64,000 nucleotides of DNA from Streptomyces asoensis (lineage in GTDB: Bacteria; Actinomycetota; Actinomycetes; Streptomycetales; Streptomycetaceae), in assembly GCF_016860545.1 (NCBI RefSeq), contig NZ_BNEB01000001.1, positions 496,001 through 560,000 on the forward strand, written 5' to 3'. The notes beneath the pieces were generated by a model. That model saw nothing but the letters and a program-made list of their open reading frames with translations. It had not been told where the DNA came from and did not search any database. The position numbers and the translations under genes were made by a program. Position 1 is the first letter of the stretch, and the number at the start of each line of letters is the position of its first letter. Shown here in pieces: positions 43,378 to 51,393 of this stretch.

Positions 43378-43600
43378 AGGTCGGTCTCGCCCTCGGTGGT
43401 CACACCGAAGGTGTTGAGGAAGCCGCTGACCGGCTCGTAGAAGCCGACCGTGATGACGAGGTCGGCGAGCTGACCGGCCGTGAGCAGCTCCAGCGCCTGC
43501 GCGCGCTCGGCGCCGCTCAGGGTGTCCCGGGCGAGCAGACGGTCCGCGCAGCGCAGGATCAGGGCCTCGTCCGGCGGCAGCCCCTCCTCCCGGGACCGGC
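43371..43600 (-). pseudogene. Carboxymuconolactone-decarboxylase-family C-terminal fragment
   Basis: Only the last 75 residues are recognisable: REEGLPPDEALILRCADRLLARDTLSGAERAQALELL, then ADLVITVGFYEPVSGFLNTFGV. The catalytic N-terminal half is missing. Upstream of residue REEG the frame becomes Gly/Arg-rich and is the antisense of the amphi-Trp gene, whose stop is at 43601. It converges with the AsnC fragment, their ends overlapping by 7 bp. Both genes are cut at their 5' side, so the segment 42,920-43,600 looks like one piece trimmed at both ends. Confidence 0.7.
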
Positions 43601-44044
43601 TCAGGACGCCTTGGACGCGGTCCGCTTGGTGCTTCTGGTCCTGCCGCTCCCCGTGCCGCTCCGGCCGGACTGGGCGGGTGCGGCCTTCCGCCTCGCGGGA
43701 GCGGCCTTCTCCGTCCCCTTCTCCGCACCCTCCTCCTTCTCCCCGGACGTCTCCGACGACGCGGAACGGGACGGTCCCGTCCGGGTGGGTGCCGTCCGGG
43801 CCGACGCCGACCGGGCGGAGGCGGTCGGCCACTTGAACTCGATCTCCAGCTCGATCTCACCGCCGCCGACCTCGACCTCGATCTCGGCGCGCAGGTCGTC
43901 GGGGATGCGCAGACTCAGCGTCCCGCCCCCGAGCTCCACTTCGGCGTCCCCGCCCTCCCGCAACGCGTCGGCGAGCGCCGTGAGCCGATCGGCGGCCTCG
44001 ACACGTGACAGCGAACTCTTCTGCTCGAACTTGAGGTCCTTCAT
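43601..44044 (-). CDS. Amphi-Trp domain protein
   Basis: 147 residues. The first 75 form an amphi-Trp domain (MKDLKFEQKSSLSRVEAADRLTALADALREGG, then IELEIEFKWPT at the end), a small module of unknown function named for its amphipathic Trp-ending strand. The rest is a low-complexity basic tail rich in Ser, Ala, Arg and Lys (TRSTKRTASKAS), similar to nucleic-acid-binding tails. ATG 44044 is preferred to a longer frame because the domain begins exactly there. The end coincides with the rearrangement boundary at 43,600, so the tail may not be original. Confidence 0.75.
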   Translation of the reverse strand: MKDLKFEQKSSLSRVEAADRLTALADALREGGDAEVELGGGTLSLRIPDDLRAEIEVEVGGGEIELEIEFKWPTASARSASARTAPTRTGPSRSASSETSGEKEEGAEKGTEKAAPARRKAAPAQSGRSGTGSGRTRSTKRTASKAS

Positions 44045-44358
44045 GAACGCCTCCGATTCCACACAAACAGGCTGTAAAGCCCATACTGCGGCCACACCGG
44101 GGATCGGACATCCGCAGTACGTGTCCTGCCGCTGACGCCCCCCGGCACCGCGCTGCGCGCCGCCGCCGAGGCGGCGAAGAGTCGAAGTGCTCGTCCCACA
44201 GACCCTCCGCCGGGGGTTCTCATGGTTCAGAGAAGGATCAAGGCGCGGTCCCGCACACCATCACCGGACTTCCTGGGCGGCCCCGGCCGGCTCACCGGGC
44301 GGCCACTTCGGAGACAGGCCGCCGAGGCCGGCTCCGCCCCCGCACCCCACGAATACTT

Positions 44359-44413
44359 GGCTAGCCACACGATTGGTGTTACGTTGATTATGTGGCCAGC
44401 CACACTATTGGTG
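44359..44413. promoter_or_regulatory. Direct repeat upstream of the quinone reductase gene
   Basis: GGCTAGCCACACGATTGGTG (44359-44378) and GGCCAGCCACACTATTGGTG (44394-44413) match at 18 of 20 bases and start 35 bp apart, an unusual AT-containing island. GGCTAGCC and GGCCA...TGGCC add local symmetry. The second copy ends 21 bp before the reductase ATG. A repressor binding site is likely; no regulator gene is adjacent. Confidence 0.6.
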
Positions 44414-44434
44414 GCCGAAAGCAATGGAGTCATC

Positions 44435-45340
44435 ATGAAAGCAATCGTTTTCGACCGGTTCGGCGGCCCGGACGTGCTGCACGAGGCGGACATCGAGGTC
44501 CCGCGGCCCGGCCCCGGCCAGGTCCGGGTCCGTGTGAAGGCCGCCGGGCTGAACGCGCTGGACGGCAAGATCCGCGCCGGGATGATGGAGGCCGTCCGCC
44601 CGACGCCCTTGCCCGCCGTCCCCGGTGGCGAGCTCGCCGGCGTGGTGGACGCCCTGGGCGAGGGCGTGAGCGACGTGCAGGTCGGCGATGAGGTGCTGGG
44701 CTGGTCGGACACCGGCTCGTACGCCCAGTACGCGCTGGCCACCACCGTTGCCCCGAAGCCCGCAGGCCTCGACTGGCAGCACGCGGTCGCGTTGCCCGTG
44801 GCCGGCGAGACGGCCGAGCGGGTCCTGAACCTGCTGGGGCTGGCCGCCGGGGAGACCGTGCTGATGCACGGCGCGTCAGGAGCGGTGGGCACCCTGGCGG
44901 TCCAGCTCGCCACGGCCCGCGGAGCGCGCGTGATCGCCACCGCGGGCCCCGCAAACCAGGACTACCTCACCTCGCTCGGCGCCACCGCGACCGTGTACGG
45001 CGACGGCCTGGTCGAGCGGGTGCAGGCGCTGGCTCCTGACGGCGTGGACGCGGTGTTCGACCTGGCCGGGAAGGGCGCCCTGGAGGATTCCATCACCCTG
45101 CGGGGCGGCACCGAGCGCATCGTCACCATCGCCGACTTCGGTGCACGGCAGCTGGGCATCACCTTCTCCCAGGGGTCCCGGGAACGCTCGACCGCCCGCT
45201 TGGCCGCCCTGGCCCAGGACGCCGCGGCCGGCAAGCTCGTCACCACCGTCACCGCCCACCCGCTCGACCGGGCGGCCACAGCCCAGCGGGTCAGCGACGC
45301 CGGGCACGTGCGGGGCAAGCTCGTCCTGACCGTCGACTGA
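44435..45340 (+). CDS. NADPH:quinone-reductase-like MDR oxidoreductase
   Basis: 301 residues of the zinc-independent quinone reductase branch of the MDR family: MKAIVFDRFGGPDVLHEADIEVPRPGPGQVRVRVKAAGLNALDGKIRAG, nucleotide fold VLMHGASGAVGTLAVQLATARG, and DAVFDLAGKGALEDSI. Likely NADPH-dependent reduction of quinones or enones. GGAG lies 6 bases before ATG 44435. It precedes an old yellow enzyme gene by 78 bp, so an electrophile or redox-stress pair is plausible. Confidence 0.85.
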   Translation: MKAIVFDRFGGPDVLHEADIEVPRPGPGQVRVRVKAAGLNALDGKIRAGMMEAVRPTPLPAVPGGELAGVVDALGEGVSDVQVGDEVLGWSDTGSYAQYALATTVAPKPAGLDWQHAVALPVAGETAERVLNLLGLAAGETVLMHGASGAVGTLAVQLATARGARVIATAGPANQDYLTSLGATATVYGDGLVERVQALAPDGVDAVFDLAGKGALEDSITLRGGTERIVTIADFGARQLGITFSQGSRERSTARLAALAQDAAAGKLVTTVTAHPLDRAATAQRVSDAGHVRGKLVLTVD

Positions 45341-45418
45341 GCACCCCTCCCCCCCCTTACGCGCCACCCCGCCCTCTACGGTGACCGGCCGGTCACCGCC
45401 CCACCGAAGGAGCTCCTC

Positions 45419-46480
45419 ATGCTGAATTCCCTCTGGACGCCGACCACTCTTGGCGGCATATCCCTGCCGCACCGCCTGGTCATGGCCCCCATGACCCGTG
45501 ACCGCTCGACACCCGAAGGCGTCCCCACCGAGCTGAACGCCGAGTACTACGCCCAGCGGGCCTCGCACGCGCTGATCATCACCGAGGGAACCCAGCCCTC
45601 CGCCGACGGCCAGGGCTACCTCATGACCCCCGGCATCCACAACGACGAGCAGATCGCGGGGTGGCGCAAGGTCACCGACGCCGTGCACGCGGCCGACGGC
45701 CGGATCCTCATCCAGCTGATGCACACCGGACGCATCGCCCACCCCGACAACACCCCCCACGGGCGCCGGCCGGTCGCCCCCTCCGCGATCCGGCCGCAGG
45801 GCGCGATGTTCACCGCGTCCGGACCCCAGGAGATGCCGACCCCCCGTGCTCTGACGACGCAGGAGGTCGCGGCGACCGTCGACGACTTCCGCCGCGCCGC
45901 AGCGGCGGCCGTCGCGGCCGGCGCCGACGGCGTGGAGATCCACGGCGCCAACGGCTACCTGGTGCACCAGTTCCTCGCCGACAACACCAACCAGCGCACC
46001 GACGCCTACGGCGGCTCGATCGAGGGCCGCATCCGCTTCGCCGTCGAGGTCGCCGCCGCGGTGGCCGACGAGATCGGTGCCGACCGCACCGGCCTGCGCA
46101 TCTCCCCCGCAAACCCCTACAACGACATCGACGAGTCCGACACCGCCGAGCTGTATCCGGCGCTCCTGCGTGCGCTCAGCCCGCTCGGCCTGGCCTACCT
46201 CCACGTGATGCACACGGGCGACGAGGAACTGCTGGGCACCCTGCGCGCGCTGTGGCCGACCACGCTGATCCTCAACCGGGGCGGCACCGATCTGCCCGAC
46301 CGCGCCAAGGACATCGACAACGGCACGGCCGACCTCGTCTCCGTCGGCGCCCTCGCGCTCGCCAATCCCGACCTGGTCGAGCGGCTCCGCGCCGGCGCGC
46401 CGCTGAACACCCCCGACCCGGCGACCTTCTACGGCGGTGGAGCGGCCGGCTACACCGACTACCCCACCCACACCGGCTGA
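45419..46480 (+). CDS. Old yellow enzyme family ene-reductase
   Basis: 353 residues of the NemA/OYE flavoprotein family. It starts LWTPTTLGGISLPHRLVMAPMTRDRS, has IQLMHTGRIAH, and GVEIHGANGYLVHQFLADNTNQRTDAYGGSIEGRIRF with the substrate-anion binding His-x-x-Asn. It reduces activated alkenes with NAD(P)H through FMN. AAGGAG is 5 bases before ATG 45419. Probably co-transcribed with the preceding quinone reductase. Confidence 0.9.
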   Translation: MLNSLWTPTTLGGISLPHRLVMAPMTRDRSTPEGVPTELNAEYYAQRASHALIITEGTQPSADGQGYLMTPGIHNDEQIAGWRKVTDAVHAADGRILIQLMHTGRIAHPDNTPHGRRPVAPSAIRPQGAMFTASGPQEMPTPRALTTQEVAATVDDFRRAAAAAVAAGADGVEIHGANGYLVHQFLADNTNQRTDAYGGSIEGRIRFAVEVAAAVADEIGADRTGLRISPANPYNDIDESDTAELYPALLRALSPLGLAYLHVMHTGDEELLGTLRALWPTTLILNRGGTDLPDRAKDIDNGTADLVSVGALALANPDLVERLRAGAPLNTPDPATFYGGGAAGYTDYPTHTG

Positions 46481-46572
46481 GGAACCGAACGGTACCCACC
46501 CCCGAACCCCGCATCCCCACGACGGCCGACGCAGGACCGATGAGCTGTACATGGGCTCTCCGCCGACCCCCG

Positions 46573-46969
46573 GCTGCGGCTCCACGACCTGATCGCCGAG
46601 CCGCTGCGCGCCACCGGCCGACGCGAGGCCGTCCCCGACCGGGTCCCCGAACTGGCCGAGGACGTCGGCCTGACCCCCGACCTGCTGAGCCGACGCCCGC
46701 ACGAAGTCGGCGACGGCCAGTTGCAACGCGCCTGCCTGGCCCGTGCCCTCGTGCTGCGCCCGCGCTGGCTGGTGTGCGACGAGATGACGGCGATGCTCGA
46801 CGCCGTCCACCACGGCCGCCCTGGTCACGGTGGTCGAGGAATCGCCGGCCGGGTGACCGCGACGCCGTTGCTCGAGCCGACGAGCCGCCGACATCTCCCC
46901 GAACTCACTTTCCCGGCCCGGCTGCTCGCACAGGGCGACGACATCGTGCCCGTCCAGGGCGCCCGATGA
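46573..46969 (+). pseudogene. ABC transporter ATPase fragment with frameshift
   Basis: Translation from 46573 gives RLHDLIAEPLRATGRRE, then GLTPDLLSRRPHEVGDGQLQRACLARALVLRPRWLVCDEMTAMLDA, the signature and Walker B of an oligopeptide-type ABC ATPase. The Walker A half is absent. At about 46804 one extra G shifts the frame; removing it would restore STTAALVTVVEE. The signature itself is altered (GDGQ for SGGQ). The remainder to 46969 is shifted. It is decayed and surely non-functional. Confidence 0.75.
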
Positions 46970-46999
46970 AGCCGAGCTGGCAGTAACAAACTGCTCGGG

Positions 47000-47650
47000 T
47001 CAGGAGGTGAGGCCCGCGTCGCGGGCCACGAGGGCGGCTTGGACGCGGTTGGTGACCTCGAGCGCGGTCAGGATGCGGCTCACATGAGCCTTGACGGTGC
47101 TCTCGCGCATGGCGAGACGGGTGGCGATGTCGGCGTTGGTGTCGCCCTGGGCGAGCAGGGCGAGTACGTCGCGTTCGCGGGGGGTGAGCCGCTCCAACCG
47201 GGCCTGAGCCGCGGTGACCTGGGGCTGGTGGGTGGCGTGGTAGCGGTCGATGAGGCGGCGGGCCGCGGTGGGGTGGAGCATGGCCGAGCCGGCGGCCACC
47301 AGATGGACGGCGCGCAGTATTTCGGCGGGGTCGGTGTCCTTGAGGAGGAACCCGTCGGCTCCGGCGGCGAGGGCGTCGTAGACGTATTCGTCGAGGTCGA
47401 AGGTGGTCAAGGTGATCACCTTCGGGGGGTGGGGAAGGGCTCGCAGGCGGGCGGTGGCGGTGATGCCGTCCATGCGGGGCATGCGGACGTCGACGAGGGC
47501 GACGTCGATGCGGTGGGCGGTGGCCTGCTCGATGGCCTGGAGGCCGTCGGCGGCCTGGGCGACCACTTCGATGCCCTGGTCGCCGTTGAGGAGGTCGGCG
47601 AGGCCGAGGCGGACCAGGGCATCGTCGTCGACGATCATGGCACGGATCAT
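47000..47650 (-). CDS. NarL/FixJ-type response regulator
   Basis: 216 residues. The receiver has Asp9/Asp10, phospho-acceptor Asp54 in VALVDVRMPRMDG, and Lys in GFLLKDTDPAE. The LuxR-type HTH is LTPRERDVLALLAQGDTNADIATRLAMRESTVKAHVSRIL near the C-terminus. The partner kinase is upstream, overlapping by 4 bp (start 47650, kinase stop 47647-49). Targets are unknown; the hairpin palindrome upstream of the kinase may be an autoregulatory site. Confidence 0.9.
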   Translation of the reverse strand: MIRAMIVDDDALVRLGLADLLNGDQGIEVVAQAADGLQAIEQATAHRIDVALVDVRMPRMDGITATARLRALPHPPKVITLTTFDLDEYVYDALAAGADGFLLKDTDPAEILRAVHLVAAGSAMLHPTAARRLIDRYHATHQPQVTAAQARLERLTPRERDVLALLAQGDTNADIATRLAMRESTVKAHVSRILTALEVTNRVQAALVARDAGLTS

Positions 47651-48801
47651 GTGGGGGTGCCGTTCTGCTCGATGCCGAGGGGGTGGGAGATGCGGGCGGC
47701 CACGCGCCACGCGCCCGCGCCGGCCGGTCCGGCGTTCAGGTGGCCGCCGAGGGCGGTGACGCGTTCGCGCAGGCCGACGAGTCCGTAGCCGCTGCCGACG
47801 GCGTCCGTGCGGGGAGTGCCAGGAGGGTTGGTGACCTCGACGAGGGTGGCGGGCGGTCGGTAGTCGATGCGTACGGTCACCGGAGCACCGTCGGCGTGCT
47901 TGCGGGCGTTGGTCAGTGCTTCCCGCACGACGCGGTGCACGGCCAGGCGGTGGGTGGTGGGAGCCTGTTCGGGAAGGCCGTCGATGGTCAGCTCGACGTG
48001 CTGGCCGGCGGCGCGGGCCTCGTCGGCCAGTTCCCCTACGTCCCTCATCACCGGCGTGAGCGCGGCGCCGGCCGGCGTGGCGTCGGGGTCGCGCAGCACA
48101 CCGAGAACGTCGCGCAGATCGGTGAGGGCCTCGACGGACGCCGTGCGCAGCAGACCGAGTCGTTCGACGACCGGTGCGGGCAGCATGTCGCCCTTGGTGG
48201 CGAGCACGCCGGTATGCAGTGCGATCAGGCTCAGGCGATGGGCCAGGACGTCGTGCATCTCGGCGGCGATACGGGACCGTTCCGCCACGCGGGCTGCTTC
48301 CTCGCGCAGCTGCGACTCGACGCGCAGGTGCTCGACGTCGGCTGCCAGTGCCCGGACCAGGCGGCGCCTGCCACCCAGCCACAGCCCTACGAGCACGGCC
48401 AGCACTGGTAGGAGCAGCGTGGACGCGTAGGACTGCGCCGTCCACAGGGAGGTGGCCCGGTAGCTGAGCAGGTTGGCGCCCAGGGCGACGACGGCGCATC
48501 CCACCGCCACCCGCGCCCGGCGATCCACGGACAGGTCGAACAGGGCGACAGCCAGCAGTGGCAGCAACGGCCATCCCCACCACGCCGTGGCCACGGTCAC
48601 CAACAGCGGCGCGACCGGCCAGCGCAGCCGGGGTACGAGCAGGGCCGTTCCGCACAGCAGCGCCGCGGTGGCGACGGGCGCCAGGTAGTGCCCTTCGAAC
48701 GACATGTCGTTCAGCGCGGCGGCCAGTACGCACAACGCCACGAGGGCGCCACGCCCGTAGGCCGCCCATCTGCGGCCTTCTCTGCTGCTCACCTGGCCCA
48801 T
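47647..48801 (-). CDS. Sensor histidine kinase, HisKA_3 type
   Basis: About 384 residues. Several membrane segments occupy the first 150 residues (ALVALCVLAAALND, YLAPVATAALLCGTALL, LLPLLAVALFDL, VAVGCAVVALGANLL, LLLPVLAVLVGLWLGG). Then come a coiled region and the phospho-acceptor motif AAEMHDVLAHRLSLIALH, and a C-terminal ATPase with REALTNARKHADG and GSGYGLVGLRERV. There is no large extracellular sensor, as in DesK-like kinases. ATG 48801 is used; a GTG at 48849 would add 16 residues but sits against the hairpin palindrome with no proper ribosome site. Confidence 0.85.
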   Translation of the reverse strand: MGQVSSREGRRWAAYGRGALVALCVLAAALNDMSFEGHYLAPVATAALLCGTALLVPRLRWPVAPLLVTVATAWWGWPLLPLLAVALFDLSVDRRARVAVGCAVVALGANLLSYRATSLWTAQSYASTLLLPVLAVLVGLWLGGRRRLVRALAADVEHLRVESQLREEAARVAERSRIAAEMHDVLAHRLSLIALHTGVLATKGDMLPAPVVERLGLLRTASVEALTDLRDVLGVLRDPDATPAGAALTPVMRDVGELADEARAAGQHVELTIDGLPEQAPTTHRLAVHRVVREALTNARKHADGAPVTVRIDYRPPATLVEVTNPPGTPRTDAVGSGYGLVGLRERVTALGGHLNAGPAGAGAWRVAARISHPLGIEQNGTPT

Positions 48802-48849
48802 GCTAGGCAGACCGGTGCTCCGTTCCGTCCGGCGATCGGCGATGTCCAC

Positions 48850-48867
48850 CCCCTACTTTCGTAGGGG
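48850..48867. promoter_or_regulatory. Hairpin palindrome CCCCTAC-TTTC-GTAGGGG
   Basis: A perfect 7-bp inverted repeat with a 4-base spacer, in the region between the divergent two-component operon and the methyltransferase gene (starts 48801 and 48925). It could be the binding site for the response regulator. No T tract follows, so a terminator is less likely. Confidence 0.5.
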
Positions 48868-48924
48868 TAAGCCGCCGCAGGACGGGGGATCCGATGACGG
48901 TCGCGGCTTTCTAGCGTCGATTCC

Positions 48925-49656
48925 ATGAACGACTGGACCACCTCCCACGACCGTGTCCTGGCGCAGCGCAATGCCGAAGGCTGGATGTTCCTGATCGAAG
49001 CAGCCCGTGATCTGCGCACCACGGGTGCCGTAGCCCCCAGCGGAAAGGCCCTGGCCCGCGCTCTGACCGATCCCGTACGGGCTCAGGCGCCCCGCCCGCT
49101 GGCGGTCCTGGAGGCCGGTGCCGGCACCGGCGCGGTCACCCGCACCTTGATACCCGAACTGCCCCGGGCCAGCCGCCTGGACATCGTCGAGCCGAACCCG
49201 CGTTTCGCCGCGCGACTGCGCCGTCTGGTCACCACGCATCCGGACCTGGCTGCCAGGCCCGCGCAGGTGAACGTGCATCAGACCTACGTAGAGCAGCTCG
49301 ACAGCGACCAGCGGTACGACGTGATCGTCTCGGGGCTGCCGCTGACCAACTTCCCGCCCGTGCAGGTCGGGCGGATCATGGCCCGCTACATGGAACTGCT
49401 CCACCCGGGCGGCACGCTGACCTACTTCGCCTACCTCGGCACCCGCAAGGCGCGTGCCCTGACGGCATCGCGAGCCGAAGCCCGCCGCCACGCCGCGGTC
49501 GACGAGGTCATGGCCGCCTACCAGCACACCTACGCCACGGGCCGCTGGACGGTATGGGCCAACCTTCCCCCCGCCTACGTCTGGCATCTGCAACGCCCCC
49601 TTGTTTCCGCGCACCGGGACCAGCTCGAGCCGCAGACAGACCGGGCAAGTCGGTGA
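48925..49656 (+). CDS. Class I SAM methyltransferase, phospholipid N-methyltransferase-like
   Basis: 243 residues. SAM motif I is VLEAGAGTGAVTRTLIPELP, the acidic loop is LDIVEPNPRFAARLRRLV, and motif post I continues to YDVIVSGLPLTNFPPVQVGRIMARYMELLHPGGTLTYFAYLG. The pattern resembles PmtA-type phospholipid methyltransferases and rRNA-like small methyltransferases. It overlaps the DedA gene downstream by 4 bp, which fits a membrane-lipid role. Divergent from a two-component system that may control it. Confidence 0.75.
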   Translation: MNDWTTSHDRVLAQRNAEGWMFLIEAARDLRTTGAVAPSGKALARALTDPVRAQAPRPLAVLEAGAGTGAVTRTLIPELPRASRLDIVEPNPRFAARLRRLVTTHPDLAARPAQVNVHQTYVEQLDSDQRYDVIVSGLPLTNFPPVQVGRIMARYMELLHPGGTLTYFAYLGTRKARALTASRAEARRHAAVDEVMAAYQHTYATGRWTVWANLPPAYVWHLQRPLVSAHRDQLEPQTDRASR

Positions 49657-50330
49657 ACGCGCTCTCCGACCTCCTCGGCCATATCTCGCCGGTCGCGGCG
49701 TACGCGGTGGTGGCAACCGCGGTCCTGGCCGAGTCGGTCCTTCTCGTCGGCGCTTTCATCCCCACGCTCACCCTGCTCCTGACCGCCGGCGCGCTGGCCC
49801 GCACCGGCCACATCAGCCTCCCTCTCGTGATAGCTGCCGCGGCCGGAGCCGTGGTGGTGGGTGACTTCCTCGCCCATCGAACCGGCAGACTCCTCGGTGA
49901 TCAGCTGCGCGGAGGCCGCATAGGCGGTCGGATACCGGGTGCCGCCTGGCACCAGGCCGAGACGCTGATGACGCGCCACGGCGGCCGCGCGGTCTTGCTG
50001 GCCCGCTTCCTGCCGGTGGTGCGCACCCTCGCCCCGCACTCCGCGGGCGTCACCCGCCTGCCCTACCGCCGCATCGCCCCGTACAGCGCCGTCGCCGCCT
50101 GTGTGTGGGCCACCGCGGAAGCAGGTGTCGGATACGCTGCCGCGACCTCTCTCCAGCGCGTCCTCACCCTGGGCGGCCCCGCCCTCGCCCTGGTCGCTCT
50201 GACGGCGATCGGCACGCTGCTGTGGCGAAGAAGGCGCCGCCCGTCTCCTCCGACCCGGGAACCGGTGTCCGAGCCCGCCACGACGGCCACCGGCCACGTT
50301 CAGGCGGGTCCGACGAGGCCGGTGTCGTAG
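49653..50330 (+). CDS. DedA-family membrane protein
   Basis: 225 residues with four to five membrane segments and the DedA/VTT signature: VLAESVLLVGAFIPTLTLLLTAGALA, GDFLAHRTGRLLG, then RHGGRAVLLARFLPVVRTLAPHSAGVTRLPYRRI with the conserved Arg-Phe-x-Pro and amphipathic helix. DedA proteins are lipid scramblases/transporters in membrane homeostasis. GTG 49653 overlaps the methyltransferase stop. The C-terminal tail extends over the antisense remnant of a regulator. Confidence 0.85.
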   Translation: MNALSDLLGHISPVAAYAVVATAVLAESVLLVGAFIPTLTLLLTAGALARTGHISLPLVIAAAAGAVVVGDFLAHRTGRLLGDQLRGGRIGGRIPGAAWHQAETLMTRHGGRAVLLARFLPVVRTLAPHSAGVTRLPYRRIAPYSAVAACVWATAEAGVGYAAATSLQRVLTLGGPALALVALTAIGTLLWRRRRRPSPPTREPVSEPATTATGHVQAGPTRPVS

Positions 50331-50627
50331 GCGGAGATCACGGCCTGGATCCGGTCCCGGACCCCGATCTCGGTGGGGATGCTGCTCACGTGCCACTCGA
50401 CGGTGGATTAGGCGGAGGGAGAAGCGTCGGGCGATCTCGGTGGTGCTCCAGCCGGGCGCGACGGCGGTGAGTACTTCGCGATCGCGGTCGGTGAGGCGGC
50501 CCAGCTGCCGTTGCTGTTCGGGCATGTGACCCGGCAGACGGCTGCCGAAGGCGTCGATGAGCTTGCGGATCGGACCGGGCGGGACGACGGCGTCCCGGGT
50601 GGCCACCGCTCGGATGCCGGAGACCAC
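50300..50627 (-). pseudogene. LuxR-type response regulator remnant with frameshift
   Basis: Reading the minus strand gives RAVATRDAVVPPGPIRKLIDAFGSRL, then LGRLTDRDREVLTAVAPGWSTTEIARRFSL, the start of a NarL-type DNA-binding domain. The frame breaks near 50408. In another frame the rest appears, STVEWHVSSIPTEIGVRDRIQAVISAYDTGLVGPA, ending at a stop complementary to 50300-50302. The receiver domain is absent. It overlaps the DedA 3' end by 31 bp. Confidence 0.8.
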
Positions 50628-50843
50628 TTCGGAAGCCTCCCGGGGTGCCGGACCGCCGGACGGAGAGCCTGCGGACGCCGGTCAGCAGACCCCTCCGAAA
50701 CCCTGCGTCCCCCACACGTCCCCAGGATCAAGAATTGAAGCCGCGAAGACGCCGCCAGATCGTCGACACACGTCCTGATCAGCGGCAGTTGACGCTCCGA
50801 CACCTCACGAGGAACGTTTCCGCAGGTCAGAAGCCTGCACAAG
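50628..50843. other. Short intergenic stretch before the tRNA-Met gene
   Basis: About 215 bp. It contains no gene I can support. It lies downstream of the minus-strand tRNA-Met, so a terminator is expected, but none is obvious. Confidence 0.35.
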
Positions 50844-50917
50844 TGGGGCGGGTGGGACTCGAACCCACGGCCGACGGATTATGAGTCCGCTGCTCTAACC
50901 GGCTGAGCTACCGCCCC
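50844..50917 (-). tRNA. tRNA-Met (CAT anticodon)
   Basis: The minus strand folds as a full cloverleaf: acceptor GGGGCGG/CCGCCCC with discriminator A, D-arm AGCTCAGCCGGTTAGAGC, anticodon loop CTCATAA giving CAT, and T-loop GGTTCGAGTCC. The CCA end is not encoded. CAT could be elongator Met or lysidine-modified Ile2; the first base-pair GGGGCGG is compatible with the elongator, not with initiator tRNA. Confidence 0.9.
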
Positions 50918-51052
50918 ATAGCGGCGTGTCGCGTACATGTGTGCGCGCCGTCTGCCGCAGCATAGCCGCTCATACGATCTCACGCTCCGGCTGGTGGACC
51001 TTGCACGACCAGGAGGACAGCACCCCTGGCCTGCACGGTTCCCGCCGACATG

Positions 51053-51075
51053 AAAAAGGACCCCCACGGGGTCCT
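51053..51075 (-). terminator. Intrinsic terminator after the tRNA-Asn pair
   Basis: On the minus strand the stem AGGACCCC/GGGGTCCT (8 bp, loop of three) is followed by TTTTT (complement of 51053-51057). It begins 12 bp beyond the second tRNA's 3' end. This is a classical stem plus U-tract, rare in this window. Confidence 0.9.
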
Positions 51076-51086
51076 CGTTCACCTTG

Positions 51087-51159
51087 CTCCCCCGACTGGA
51101 CTCGAACCAGTAACCTGCCGGTTAACAGCCGGCTGCTCTGCCAATTGAGCTACAGGGGA
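51087..51159 (-). tRNA. tRNA-Asn (GTT), distal copy
   Basis: Cloverleaf on the minus strand with acceptor TCCCCTG/CGGGGGA (one G-T pair), discriminator G, anticodon loop CTGTTAA giving GTT, and T-loop TTCGAGT. 73 nt, no CCA encoded. It is identical to the other copy. Confidence 0.95.
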
Positions 51160-51164
51160 CCGAG

Positions 51165-51237
51165 CTCCCCCGACTGGACTCGAACCAGTAACCTGCCGGT
51201 TAACAGCCGGCTGCTCTGCCAATTGAGCTACAGGGGA
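51165..51237 (-). tRNA. tRNA-Asn (GTT), proximal copy
   Basis: Identical in sequence to the copy at 51087-51159 and separated from it by five bases. Both lie in one minus-strand unit that ends at the 51053-51075 terminator. A tandem duplication is the simplest explanation. The short spacing means both come from one transcript. Confidence 0.95.
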
Positions 51238-51393
51238 ATGCCTCGTCGCATCGAACGTACCTACCTGGGTATTCGCCAGGGGGCGCTCGCTCGCTGCGAC
51301 ACATACATTAGCGCAAGCAGGGGGGTGCTCCGCCAATCGGTTCCCCCGGCGCCGATGTCGTGCCAGGGACTACGCAAGGAGAGGGTGGCCACC

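Noticed and set aside
50844..50917. tRNA-Ile2 (lysidine-modified CAT)
   Set aside because: Possible because the anticodon is CAT, but the acceptor and anticodon stem look more like elongator tRNA-Met. It cannot be fully excluded by eye.
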